From Alcanivorax sp. S71-1-4 (lineage in GTDB: Bacteria; Pseudomonadota; Gammaproteobacteria; Pseudomonadales; Alcanivoracaceae): a stretch of 64,000 nt of DNA. The notes under the pieces are model-generated. The model was given only the letters and a program-made list of their open reading frames with translations, made no database searches and was not told the origin of the DNA. Position numbers and translations under genes: made by a program. The DNA lies in NCBI RefSeq assembly GCF_009846755.1, contig NZ_AQOR01000001.1, positions 186,001-250,000 on the forward strand. The letters are read 5' to 3'. Below are positions 52,128-61,513 of this stretch, one piece after another; positions within the stretch are counted from its first letter, which is position 1, and every line of letters starts with the position of its first letter.

Positions 52128-52313
52128 TCAGCGGGCGGGGGTATCGTCGTCGCGGTTGTCGGTACGGTCAGGCCCGGCGGCGTCCTGGGCGGCGGCTGGC
52201 GGCGGTGCAGCGGGCGTTTCCGGTTCGGCGAAATACAGCGAACCGCGCTGCCCGCAGCCGGTGAGGGCCGGCAGGCTGCTGCACAGCAGCACGATGATCA
52301 GCAGCGTTTTCAA
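52128..52313 (-). CDS. lptM: LPS translocon maturation chaperone LptM (YifL)
   Basis: A 61-residue lipoprotein with lipobox LTGC (Cys 20) followed by GQRGSLYFAEP, the conserved LptM N-terminus. The tail is Pro/Ala/Asp-rich and disordered. LptM helps oxidative maturation of the LptD-LptE translocon in E. coli. It heads lptM-lysA, as in most gammaproteobacteria. The divergent neighbour is rnk rather than cyaY. Confidence 0.9.
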   Translation of the reverse strand: MKTLLIIVLLCSSLPALTGCGQRGSLYFAEPETPAAPPPAAAQDAAGPDRTDNRDDDTPAR

Positions 52314-52401
52314 GCGCGCTCTCCTGGCCGTTGCATGGCCCTGGGGTCCGGGGTGACGAGTGCCCGGCAGTATAGCGGGTTGGCCTGCCGGTAACGATCA
52401 C

Positions 52402-52429
52402 TTGAGAAAAAAACAGGCTGGCTTAATAT
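52402..52429 (+). promoter_or_regulatory. sigma-70 promoter of rnk
   Basis: TTGAGA and TAATAT are separated by 16 bp within an A-rich tract in the 210-bp divergent gap. It lies about 95 bp upstream of the rnk ATG. The -10 matches consensus at five of six positions. Confidence 0.6.
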
Positions 52430-52523
52430 CACCCTGTATCAGGGCGGCGCGAATGTGCCGCCTTTTGTTTATGGGTTTTTTGTCATCTGTAGCGGGCCAG
52501 ACGGCCCCGGAGTAGCACACGCA

Positions 52524-52922
52524 ATGAATCAGCCCCCGATTACCGTTTCCCGTGTCGATGTGCAGCGCATTGAAGCTCTGCTGGCGCAGGCCGCCGAGAA
52601 TGATGTGGTGGATGCCCTGGAGCAGGAGTTGCTGCGCGCCACGCTGGTGGCGCCGGCGGAGGTGCCACCGCAGGTGGTGACGATGAACTCGCGCGTCCGC
52701 TGCCGGGAGGAGGTCAGCGGCCGGGAATACACCCTGACGCTGGTGTATCCGCAGGAAGCCGGGCCGGGCAAGGTGTCCGTGCTGGCCCCGATTGGCGCGG
52801 CGCTGCTGGGCCTGTCCGTGGGCCAGTCGATTGACTGGCCGGGGCCCGGCGGCAAGCCGCTGCAGGTGTCGATCCTGGAGATCGAATACCAGCCGGAAGC
52901 CGCTGGTGATTTTCACCTGTGA
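52524..52922 (+). CDS. rnk: nucleoside diphosphate kinase regulator Rnk
   Basis: A 132-residue GreA/GreB-related protein. A short N-terminal helical pair (RIEALLAQAAENDVVDALEQ) leads into the FKBP-like C-terminal domain with VTMNSRVRCREEVSGREYTL, VSVLAPIGAALLGLSVGQSIDWPGPGG and the closing strand. The N-terminal coiled coil is too short to enter the RNA-polymerase secondary channel, as in Rnk. ATG 52524 is chosen because the protein then starts at the Rnk position. It is divergent from lptM. Confidence 0.92.
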   Translation: MNQPPITVSRVDVQRIEALLAQAAENDVVDALEQELLRATLVAPAEVPPQVVTMNSRVRCREEVSGREYTLTLVYPQEAGPGKVSVLAPIGAALLGLSVGQSIDWPGPGGKPLQVSILEIEYQPEAAGDFHL

Positions 52923-52962
52923 TCCTGCTTCGCCGCCGGGTGCGCATGCCCGGCGGCACGCC

Positions 52963-53568
52963 TCAGCAGCCTAGCGCTGCCCGCCATAACCGCTTTATTT
53001 CTGCAATCAGTTCATCCGTCGTGAGCGTGTCCGGTGGTGCCAGTACTGCGCCGTGGACCTGGGCTTCCATTGCCTGCACCAGCAGCAGGGCGCGCGCCTG
53101 AGGGTGCGGGCCGCCAACGCCCAGACGCAGCAGTTGTGCCGTCACGGCGGCGGCCATCAGGGTTTCCAGGCGTCGGAAGCGCGCCATCAGGTCGGCGGAA
53201 CGTGGCGTCTGTTCGAACAGCAGGCGGTGCATCGCGGGGTTGTGTTGGTGCAGGGCCACGGTGGTGTCGATCAGCAGAGAGAGGGTCTGCTCCAGGCCGG
53301 GCCGTTCCCGGCTCAGACGTTGGAAAACATCGGCCAGCACGGCGCCGCTTTCCTCCATATGCTGCTCGCTCAGGGCCAGGATCAGCGCCTCTTTGTGGGG
53401 AAAATACTGGTACAGCGAACCGATCGAGACGCCGGCTTTCTCGGCCACCTTGTTGGTGGTGGTGGCCTGATAGCCGAGTTGCCCGAAAAGCTGAGCTGCC
53501 GCCTCCAGAATGGCGTCGTAGGTGGCGCGAGAGCGCTGCTGGCGGGGTTTTTTGCGGAGCATGCTCAT
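52963..53568 (-). CDS. TetR family transcriptional regulator
   Basis: A 201-residue repressor. The DNA-binding HTH lies near residues 12-57, with RATYDAILEAAAQLFGQLGY and VAEKAGVSIGSLYQYFPHKEA. The C-terminal ligand-binding and dimerisation domain is helical with no diagnostic residues. ATG 53568 gives MSMLRKKPRQQRS; upstream codons in frame lie inside the promoter region. It is divergent from the SRPBCC-like gene across a 97-bp gap holding an inverted repeat, so local regulation is likely. The inducer is unknown. Confidence 0.9.
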   Translation of the reverse strand: MSMLRKKPRQQRSRATYDAILEAAAQLFGQLGYQATTTNKVAEKAGVSIGSLYQYFPHKEALILALSEQHMEESGAVLADVFQRLSRERPGLEQTLSLLIDTTVALHQHNPAMHRLLFEQTPRSADLMARFRRLETLMAAAVTAQLLRLGVGGPHPQARALLLVQAMEAQVHGAVLAPPDTLTTDELIAEIKRLWRAALGC

Positions 53569-53608
53569 GGTGGCGAATGCGAGTAGCGGCAGGATGCCGG
53601 AAATGTGA

Positions 53609-53640
53609 GAGTTGCTCAGGTATCTGCCCAAAAGCAACTC
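53609..53640. promoter_or_regulatory. inverted repeat in the TetR/SRPBCC divergent gap
   Basis: GAGTTGCT and AGCAACTC are perfect 8-bp arms separated by 16 bp. The position between the divergent tetR-like gene and its neighbour makes it a candidate operator, although the spacing is longer than typical for a single TetR dimer site. Confidence 0.4.
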
Positions 53641-53665
53641 CGGTGGCCAGAGGAGCCGTGACGTC

Positions 53666-54142
53666 ATGAGCAAACAGATCTCGCTGCGCTTTGAATCCAG
53701 GCTGGGGGCTCCCCCGGCGCACATCTGGCGCTGGATCACGTCGGTCGAAGGTATCGCCACTGAGCTGCGCCCGGTGCTGCGCATGACGACCCCGCGCCGG
53801 GTGCAGTCCATCGAAGACCTGGCCGTGCAGCCCGGCAAACGGCTGTTTCGCAGCTATGTGTTCCTGTTGGGGGTACTCCCGATTGATTTCTCGGACATGA
53901 CGCTGCTGGAGATTGAGCCGGGCCGGGGGTTTGTCGAGCAGTCGCCGATGGGATCCATGAAATTGTGGCGACACGTGCGGCGCATTCTGCCGTGCGCGGA
54001 CCAGCCTGGCATGCATCGACTGGTGGATGAGCTGACCTTCCAGCCGCGCTGGATGGCGCCCATGGTGGGCTGGTTTATTCGCCGGGTATTCCTGCACCGG
54101 CATCGGGTGTTGCGGGCGCATCTGGACGGCGGGCAGAACTGA
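53666..54142 (+). CDS. SRPBCC-fold protein, unknown ligand
   Basis: A 158-residue soluble protein. The N-terminal SKQISLRFESRLGAPPAHIWRWI strand-helix, the central FVEQSPMGSMKLWRHVRRI and the long C-terminal helix (MVGWFIRRVFLHRHRVLRAHL) fit the START/SRPBCC ligand-binding fold. An AGAGGAG site precedes ATG 53666. It is divergent from the TetR gene, which probably controls it. A hydrophobic ligand is likely, but nothing names it. Confidence 0.7.
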   Translation: MSKQISLRFESRLGAPPAHIWRWITSVEGIATELRPVLRMTTPRRVQSIEDLAVQPGKRLFRSYVFLLGVLPIDFSDMTLLEIEPGRGFVEQSPMGSMKLWRHVRRILPCADQPGMHRLVDELTFQPRWMAPMVGWFIRRVFLHRHRVLRAHLDGGQN

Positions 54143-54143
54143 A

Positions 54144-54167
54144 AAGGGGCGCCACAGGGCGCCCCTT
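54144..54167. terminator. bidirectional intrinsic terminator
   Basis: AAGGGGCGCC pairs with its complement around ACAG. On the minus strand, the argH direction, the stem ends in TTTT. It separates the convergent SRPBCC and argH genes. Confidence 0.75.
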
Positions 54168-54186
54168 GGGATGCGGGGAACAGACG

Positions 54187-55575
<1,389 letters not shown>

Positions 55576-55717
55576 CTGCACGCAGTCCTGAACAACCGTT
55601 TAACGGGAAAGGCGCGCAGTATAACACCTCCCGGTCGCATCCTGCGCGGGGGCTGGGGTATAAGGGGCGCTTCGGTGCCGGCCCGGTTGGCCAGGCGCGA
55701 GACCTCAAGGAACGGGT

Positions 55718-56764
55718 ATGGCGAAACCGCATGTCTCCCCGCCGGCACGGGCATTTGTGCCGGACCTGTGCGAGGCGCGCGCAGTGCTGGTGGTGGTGGT
55801 GGTCGCGCAATTGATGGCCATCGTGCTGACGTTGTCGGGCACCTACTATGACCGCTTCAGTTTCGAGCGGCTGGCACTGACCTCCTTTTTCATGCAGTGG
55901 GTCGGCCTGACCTCGGCCGCCGCCCTGTGTGCCCTGCGTGGCTGGCTCAACCGCCTGCCACCGGCCTGGGCCGCCACCGGGGTGGTGGTGCTGGTAGTGA
56001 CCAATACGCTGGTGTTCAGCCTGATTGCGCGCATGGTGATGCGCTGGGCCTTGCCGGAAATGGTCGGGGGGGTAAGCACCACACTCAAGGACGTCTGGAT
56101 CAACGTGACCATTGCCGCCATCCTGGCCGGCGGCGTGATGCGTTATTTCTATGTGCAGGATCAGTTGCGCATCAAGGAACAGGCCGAACTGGAAGCGCGC
56201 ATTCAGGCCCTGCAGTCGCGTATCCGTCCGCACTTTCTGTTCAACAGCATGAACATCATCTCCAGCCTGATCGCCGTGGACCCGGTGGCGGCCGAACAGA
56301 CGGTGGAAGACCTGGCACGGCTGTTCCGAGCCAGCCTGCGGGAAACCGGGTTGCAGGTGACCCTGAAAGAAGAGCTGGACCTGTGCCGCCGCTACGCCCG
56401 GATCGAGCAACAGCGCATGGGGGAACGGCTGAAACTCGACTGGCAGGTGCAAATTGACCCGGAGCGTGCCTTAATTCCACTGTTGACCTTGCAGCCATTG
56501 CTGGAAAATGCCATTTATCATGGTATCCAGCCACGACCGGACGGGGGTACGGTGACGGTGCGCGTGGATCAGGATGGCGATATGCTGAGGATCAGCATGA
56601 CCAATCCGTTACCGGCGGAGCCGGCGGGGGCTTCCCATGGCAACCGCATGGCGCTGGAGAATATCCGCCACCGGCTGGCGGCATTGTATGGTGACCGCGC
56701 CCGCGTTGAGGCCGCGGCAAATAATAACGAATACCGGGTAAGCCTCCGTTACCCGAGTGCCTGA
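55718..56764 (+). CDS. algZ: LytS-type sensor histidine kinase AlgZ (FimS)
   Basis: A 348-residue membrane sensor. Four hydrophobic helices occupy about residues 20-150. The HisKA_3-like kinase core follows, with the phosphoacceptor in RIRPHFLFNSMNIISSL (His near residue 171). The C-terminal ATPase domain shows LQPLLENAIYHGIQP and a late MALENIRHRLAALYG. In pseudomonads this kinase pairs with AlgR to control twitching motility and alginate. Here it precedes algR by 17 bp. Confidence 0.9.
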   Translation: MAKPHVSPPARAFVPDLCEARAVLVVVVVAQLMAIVLTLSGTYYDRFSFERLALTSFFMQWVGLTSAAALCALRGWLNRLPPAWAATGVVVLVVTNTLVFSLIARMVMRWALPEMVGGVSTTLKDVWINVTIAAILAGGVMRYFYVQDQLRIKEQAELEARIQALQSRIRPHFLFNSMNIISSLIAVDPVAAEQTVEDLARLFRASLRETGLQVTLKEELDLCRRYARIEQQRMGERLKLDWQVQIDPERALIPLLTLQPLLENAIYHGIQPRPDGGTVTVRVDQDGDMLRISMTNPLPAEPAGASHGNRMALENIRHRLAALYGDRARVEAAANNNEYRVSLRYPSA

Positions 56765-56781
56765 TCAGGGGGCCTTTGACT

Positions 56782-57516
56782 ATGCGAGTACTCGTCTGTG
56801 ACGACGAACAGCTGGCGCGAGACCGGCTGGTACGTCTGGTCGATGCGATAGAGGGGGTAGAGGTGGTCGCCGAGGCGGCCAATGGTCGGGAAGCCGTGCT
56901 GGCGGCGCAGCGTGTCCACCCCGATGTGGTGCTCATGGACATCCGCATGCCGGACATGGACGGCCTGGAAGCGGCCGAGCATCTGTCCCGTACCGAACAG
57001 CCTCCGGCGCTGATTTTCTGCACCGCTTACGATGAGCATGCCCTGGACGCGTTCCGGGTGCGTGCGCTGGATTATCTGCTCAAGCCGGTGAGCCGCGACG
57101 ATCTCGACGCCGCGCTGACCCGTGCCCGCAAGATGACCCGGGTGCAGGACAGCGGTGACGACCACGGCGACAACGCTGCCTTGCGGCGCCAGCATATCAG
57201 TGCGCGCACCCATCGTGGCCTGGAGCTGGTGCCGGTCAACGACATCCGTTACTTCCTGGCCGACCAGAAATACATCACCGTGCGCCACGGCGGCGGCGAA
57301 GTGCTGATCGACGAAACCCTCAAGGACCTGGAAACCGAATTCGGCGACCTGTTCGTGCGCGTGCACCGCAATGCGCTGGTGGCGTTGAGTTTTATCGAGG
57401 GCATGGAGCAGGCGCCCGCCGGACACCATCAGCTGCGCCTGCGGGGCCTGGAAGACACGCTGGTGGTGAGCCGACGCCATGTGGCCGGCTTGCGCAAGGT
57501 GATGCAACGACTGTAG
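56782..57516 (+). CDS. algR: LytTR response regulator AlgR
   Basis: A 244-residue response regulator. The receiver domain (residues 1-120) has D53 as the phosphate acceptor in VVLMDIRMPDMDG and the TAYDEHALDAF and LLKPVSRDD switch segments. The C-terminal LytTR domain starts near residue 140 with HISARTHRGLELVPVNDIRY. LytTR domains bind DNA through beta strands. ATG 56782 is chosen over an in-frame TTG six bases upstream. It follows algZ. In pseudomonads hemC and hemD follow; here a TRL-like lipoprotein gene does. Confidence 0.93.
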   Translation: MRVLVCDDEQLARDRLVRLVDAIEGVEVVAEAANGREAVLAAQRVHPDVVLMDIRMPDMDGLEAAEHLSRTEQPPALIFCTAYDEHALDAFRVRALDYLLKPVSRDDLDAALTRARKMTRVQDSGDDHGDNAALRRQHISARTHRGLELVPVNDIRYFLADQKYITVRHGGGEVLIDETLKDLETEFGDLFVRVHRNALVALSFIEGMEQAPAGHHQLRLRGLEDTLVVSRRHVAGLRKVMQRL

Positions 57517-57596
57517 AACGTTTTGCGGTGCGCGTGGCCACTTGCCATGCCACTGTTTTATCCGGGGTAGAACACCACAAGACAGGACATAACAAG

Positions 57597-57908
57597 ATGA
57601 AAAAGCTGCTCCTCCCTCTGGCCGCCATGGCCATGCTCTCGGGCTGTGCAACCGCCACCATGCCGGTGAGCGGTTTGCTGTACGGCAACGTCAAGGCCCC
57701 GCTGACGGCGACGGCCGCACCGGAACAGGCGACCCGTGTGGGCCGGGCCTCGGTCCGCTCCATTCTGGGCATCATTGCGTCCGGCGACGCCAGCATCCAC
57801 ACCGCCGCCCGCAACGGCGGCATTCGCGAAATCCACTATGTGGATTACGAATCGCAGAATTTCTTCGGTGTGCTGTCGGAGTTCACCGTGGTGGTGTACG
57901 GCAACTGA
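57597..57908 (+). CDS. TRL-like lipoprotein
   Basis: A 103-residue lipoprotein with lipobox LSGC (Cys 17), then TATMPVSGLLYGNVKAPLTA and GRASVRSILGIIASGDASI, which match the TRL-like family. The C-terminal strands carry EIHYVDYESQNFFGVLSEF. Family members are short periplasm-facing lipoproteins of unknown function. It lies 80 bp after algR; whether it shares that transcript is unclear. An AAGA..ATG ribosome site is weak. Confidence 0.8.
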   Translation: MKKLLLPLAAMAMLSGCATATMPVSGLLYGNVKAPLTATAAPEQATRVGRASVRSILGIIASGDASIHTAARNGGIREIHYVDYESQNFFGVLSEFTVVVYGN

Positions 57909-58109
57909 GCCATCCCGCATGGCGTTGAGCAGCGCCCGCGCGCCATAGCGCGGTGCGCTCGCGGCTGTGGCCGCGCGGGCCGTGTGCGTGGGGATCAAGT
58001 GCTGCTGTGCTGACAGGTCCGGCGTCGCCGGTGATCTGTCCCGTTCTGCTCTGTTGTCCGGCGCTGAGCACGGCATGATGTGCGTTTTCGCCTGCCTGGA
58101 ACGACAACA

Positions 58110-58535
58110 ATGGCCGTACAACGTATCGATATCCGCAAAGAGTTCACCGCGCCGGTGGACAAACTGTTCGCCTTCCTCAGCGTGCACAAGAACCTGGAAA
58201 CCATTTTTGCACCGGCGAAGATCCGCCGCGTCAAGGATGGCAGTGACGTGCCCGACGGGCTGGGCTCGGTGCGCCGCATGCGCATCCTGATCGCGCCGCC
58301 GTTCGAAGAAACCATTACCGCGCGGGTGCCGAACGAGCGCATCGAATACCGTATCACCCGTGGCAGCCCGCTGCGCAATCACCATGGCGTCATGCGTTTC
58401 AGTGCCACGCCATCCGGTGGTTCGGCGCTGCACTACACCATCGAGTTCGAGGGCAAGCTGCCGTTGATCGGGCCGATCGTGCGCGCCGGGCTGGACCGTG
58501 GCATTCGTCGCGGCCTGGATAAAGTGCGTCTGTAA
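58110..58535 (+). CDS. SRPBCC family protein
   Basis: A 141-residue soluble protein. It starts with the strand-helix AVQRIDIRKEFTAPVDKLFAFL, then has GSDVPDGLGSVRRMRILIA and the ERIEYRITRGSPLRNHHG strand pair, and ends in a long helix. This is the START/SRPBCC pattern, likely binding a small hydrophobic ligand. ATG 58110 gives the family start. It is convergent with the DUF4282 gene, only 15 bp apart, and 201 bp after the lipoprotein gene. No operon partner is evident. Confidence 0.8.
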   Translation: MAVQRIDIRKEFTAPVDKLFAFLSVHKNLETIFAPAKIRRVKDGSDVPDGLGSVRRMRILIAPPFEETITARVPNERIEYRITRGSPLRNHHGVMRFSATPSGGSALHYTIEFEGKLPLIGPIVRAGLDRGIRRGLDKVRL

Positions 58536-58550
58536 CCCTGCCTTACCGGC

Positions 58551-59069
58551 TCAACGGCTGCGGCTGTTGAGCCGTTCCAGCAAGCGGCGCGGCAGGCTCA
58601 GTGCGCTGAGCACGGGCCGCGCATGCATCAGTGCGTCATGAATGTCGTCGACGCGATGAATCAGTTGATCCACATGCTCGGTAATGCCGTCTACCCGATA
58701 GCTGAGGTCGGCCACCTGGCGTGGCAGCGCGTCCATGCGTTCGATAATGCGCATGATGCGGTGTGCCATGATCAGATATTCCAGTGCGGCGCGAATCACC
58801 GCGATGGTGATCAGCAGCACGAAAGGGGAAATACCGGCGGCGATCAGTCCGACCATGGGTGAGAAATAGAACGCAATGGCTACCAGCCCGCTGATCACCG
58901 CCAGCGCACCGAGAATCAGCAGCAGGTAAAACAGCGGCAGCAGTTGCATGGTCAGGTAGCGGTTGAAACGCCAGTCGGCGAAATTCTTCAGCATGTTGCC
59001 GGTGGCCAGGTCTTCATCAGAGCCAGGGTATTGGCCACGGTTGGTGTAAGCAGATTGCGGGTCCGTCAT
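58551..59069 (-). CDS. DUF4282 membrane protein
   Basis: A 172-residue protein. Two hydrophobic helices in the first half (LLPLFYLLLILGALAVISGL near residue 44 and LVAIAFYFSPMVGLIAAG) are followed by a soluble helical region with HRIMRIIERMDALPRQVADL and a coiled stretch around HVDQLIHRVDDIHDALMHARP. This is the DUF4282 layout. ATG 59069 starts MTDPQSAYTNRGQYPGSDED; upstream in-frame codons read through the divergent gap. Function is unknown. Confidence 0.8.
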   Translation of the reverse strand: MTDPQSAYTNRGQYPGSDEDLATGNMLKNFADWRFNRYLTMQLLPLFYLLLILGALAVISGLVAIAFYFSPMVGLIAAGISPFVLLITIAVIRAALEYLIMAHRIMRIIERMDALPRQVADLSYRVDGITEHVDQLIHRVDDIHDALMHARPVLSALSLPRRLLERLNSRSR

Positions 59070-59234
59070 GCCGTGTCTCCCGGGTCGGCGTGTTCTTGTT
59101 TTGCCCGTCCGATGGTAGAGAAGCGGGTGGCATGCCGGGTAGGCCAATCGGCTGCGGCCTGCGGCGACAGGGTCAGGTGGCGGGTATGCTGCGGTGAAAC
59201 GTGAGTGCCATCTATCGATACGAGGCAGGATGCA

Positions 59235-60260
59235 ATGACACAACGGCAACAGATCGTGATTACCCGCGCTGGCGGCCCGGATGTACTGCAAGTGCGCGAA
59301 GATCAACTGGCTGCGCCGGCAGCGAACGAAGTACAGGTGACCGTGGCGGCGGCCGGCATCAATTTCGCCGACATCCTGGCGCGCCAGGGACTGTATCAGG
59401 ACGCGCCGCCGCTGCCTTGCACCGTGGGCTATGAAGTGGCGGGCACGGTGACGCAACTGGGTGCCGGGATGCCCGGTGAATGGCTGGGCCGGCGCGTGTT
59501 TGGCCTGACGCGTTTCGGCGGTTACGCAAGCCATGTGAACGTGCCGTTGGCGCAGATGTTCGAGATGCCTGCGGGCATGGATTTCCAGCAGGCTGCCGCG
59601 ATACCGGTGAATTACCTGACTGCCTGGCAGTTGCTGTGCGTGATGGGCAACCTGAAGGCATCGGAAACGCTGTTGATCCAGAACGCCGGTGGCGGCGTCG
59701 GGCTGGCGCTGATCGATATCGGCAAGCAACTCGGTGCCCGGCTGCTCGGCACCGCCAGCGCCGGCAAGCATGCCTTTCTGCATGAGCGCGGGCTGGACAA
59801 GGCGATTGATTACACGCGCGGCGACTGGCTGGCGGAAGTGATGCGGCTTACCGACGGTCGCGGCGTGGAACTGGTGACCGATCCCCTCGGCGGTGACAGT
59901 TGGCGCAAGAGCCTGCGCGCCCTGCGTCATACCGGCCGGCTGGGCATGTTCGGTGTGTCGGAAGCCTCGGCCAACGGCGTGGCGGGCAAGCTCAAGCTGC
60001 TGAAGACAGCACTGAAAATGCCGTTCATCCACCCGGTGTCATTGATGAATGAAAACCGAGGCACGTTCGGTGTGAATATGGGCCACCTGTGGCACGAGGT
60101 GGACAAGATCCGCGAATGGATGGATGCACTGCTGGCGGGTTGGCAGGACGGCTGGGTGCGCCCGCATGTGGACCGCGCGTTTTCGTTCAGTGAGGCGGGC
60201 GAAGCGCACGCCTGGATCGAGGCGCGGCGCAATATCGGCAAGGTGCTGCTGGTGCCCTGA
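59235..60260 (+). CDS. MDR family quinone oxidoreductase-like enzyme
   Basis: A 341-residue medium-chain dehydrogenase/reductase. The N-terminal barrel shows AAAGINFADILARQGLYQDAP and CTVGYEVAGTVTQLGAG, and the Rossmann domain LLIQNAGGGVGLALIDIG. No structural or catalytic zinc cysteines are present, so it belongs to the zinc-free quinone-oxidoreductase/zeta-crystallin-like branch and probably reduces an activated alkene or quinone with NADPH. ATG 59235 gives the usual start. It is followed by a strong hairpin before the convergent ammonium transporter gene. Confidence 0.88.
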   Translation: MTQRQQIVITRAGGPDVLQVREDQLAAPAANEVQVTVAAAGINFADILARQGLYQDAPPLPCTVGYEVAGTVTQLGAGMPGEWLGRRVFGLTRFGGYASHVNVPLAQMFEMPAGMDFQQAAAIPVNYLTAWQLLCVMGNLKASETLLIQNAGGGVGLALIDIGKQLGARLLGTASAGKHAFLHERGLDKAIDYTRGDWLAEVMRLTDGRGVELVTDPLGGDSWRKSLRALRHTGRLGMFGVSEASANGVAGKLKLLKTALKMPFIHPVSLMNENRGTFGVNMGHLWHEVDKIREWMDALLAGWQDGWVRPHVDRAFSFSEAGEAHAWIEARRNIGKVLLVP

Positions 60261-60263
60261 AGA

Positions 60264-60289
60264 CGTGGCGGGCGTTATCGCCCGCCACG
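60264..60289. terminator. hairpin between qor-like and amt genes
   Basis: CGTGGCGGGCG and its perfect 11-bp complement surround TTAT, four bases after the plus-strand stop. Little T-run follows in either direction. It is in the right place to end both convergent transcripts. Confidence 0.55.
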
Positions 60290-60301
60290 GTGTATCGGTT
60301 G

Positions 60302-61513
60302 TCAGTCGACGCCGTTGGCGCCGATCTTGTGGATGCTGAGGTCGGCACCGTCGAATTCTTCTTCTTCGCTCAGGCGCAGGCCGGACAGCGCTTTGACCAA
60401 GCCGTAGCAGACCAGCCCGCCACCAAAGGCAATGCCGACCCCCATCAGCGCACCGATCAACTGCGACAGGAAACTCACGCCGCCCAGGCCGCCGAAGGCT
60501 TCCAGGCCGAAGATGCCGGCCGCCAGCGCGCCCCACAGGCCGCACACCCCGTGCAGTGGCCAGACGCCGAGCACGTCGTCGACTTTCTGCAGTTTGCGTT
60601 GCATGTAACCGAACAGCAGCACGAACAGCACGCCGGCCACGGCACCGGTGACCAGCGCGCCAACCGGGTGCATCAGATCGGAACCGGCACATACGGCCAC
60701 CAGGCCGGCCAGCGGGCCGTTGTGAATAAAGCCGGGGTCTTTGCGCCCGGCCAGCATGGAGGCAATGATGCCGCCGACCATGGCCATCAGGCTGTTCACC
60801 GCGACCAGGCCGGAGATACCGTCCAGCGTCTGCGCGGACATCACGTTGAAGCCGAACCAGCCAACCGTCAGCACCCAGGCGCCGAGGGCCAGGAACGGAA
60901 TGTTTGACGGGGCGAAGGCCACCAGTTGTCCCTGGCGAAACCGGCCGCGCCGCGTGCCCAGCAGCAGGATCGCCGCCAGCGCCAGCCAGCCGCCCATGCC
61001 GTGCACGACGATGGAGCCGGCGAAATCATGGAAGGGCGCGCCGAAGGTGGTTTCCAGCCAGTCCTGCACACCGTAGTTGCCGTTCCAGATGATGCCTTCG
61101 AAGAACGGGTAGATCAGGCCCACGCACAGGGCGGCCGCAATCAGCATCGGATAGAAGCGGGCGCGCTCGGCGACGCCGCCGGAAATGATGGCCGGGATGG
61201 CCGCGGCGAACGTCACCAGGAAGAAGAATTTCACCAGCGCGTAGCCGTGCCCGGCGGTGAGTTCGCTGGCGCTGACCATGAAGTGCGTCTGGTAGGCGAT
61301 CTGATAGCCAACAAAGAAGTAGGCCAGGGTCGAGACGCCAAAATCGGTCATGATCTTGACCAGCGCATTGACCTGGTTCTTGTGCCGTACGGTGCCCACT
61401 TCCAGGAAGGCGAAGCCGGCGTGCATGGCCAGCACCATGATGGCGCCGAGCAGGATGAACAGGGTGTTCGCGCTCTGTGTCAGGGTGGCGACGGCGCTGT
61501 GTACTGAATCCAC
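60302..61513 (-). CDS. amtB: ammonium transporter, Amt family
   Basis: A 403-residue inner-membrane channel protein with about eleven helices. SHOWN features include MHAGFAFLEVGTVRHKNQVN, DFAGSIVVHGMGGWLAL, the family motif region VLGVWPLHGVCGLWGALAAG and the conserved FGFNVMS. GTG 61513 is chosen because GGGAG lies six bases upstream; in-frame ATGs at 61561 and 61585 would add unlike residues. No glnK is adjacent on either side, so PII control, if it occurs, must come from elsewhere. Confidence 0.9.
   Translation of the reverse strand: MDSVHSAVATLTQSANTLFILLGAIMVLAMHAGFAFLEVGTVRHKNQVNALVKIMTDFGVSTLAYFFVGYQIAYQTHFMVSASELTAGHGYALVKFFFLVTFAAAIPAIISGGVAERARFYPMLIAAALCVGLIYPFFEGIIWNGNYGVQDWLETTFGAPFHDFAGSIVVHGMGGWLALAAILLLGTRRGRFRQGQLVAFAPSNIPFLALGAWVLTVGWFGFNVMSAQTLDGISGLVAVNSLMAMVGGIIASMLAGRKDPGFIHNGPLAGLVAVCAGSDLMHPVGALVTGAVAGVLFVLLFGYMQRKLQKVDDVLGVWPLHGVCGLWGALAAGIFGLEAFGGLGGVSFLSQLIGALMGVGIAFGGGLVCYGLVKALSGLRLSEEEEFDGADLSIHKIGANGVD

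Noticed and set aside
52524-52922. CyaY (frataxin), expected at this place by synteny
   Set aside because: The sequence has the GreA/B-type C-terminal domain of Rnk and none of the acidic frataxin ridge.
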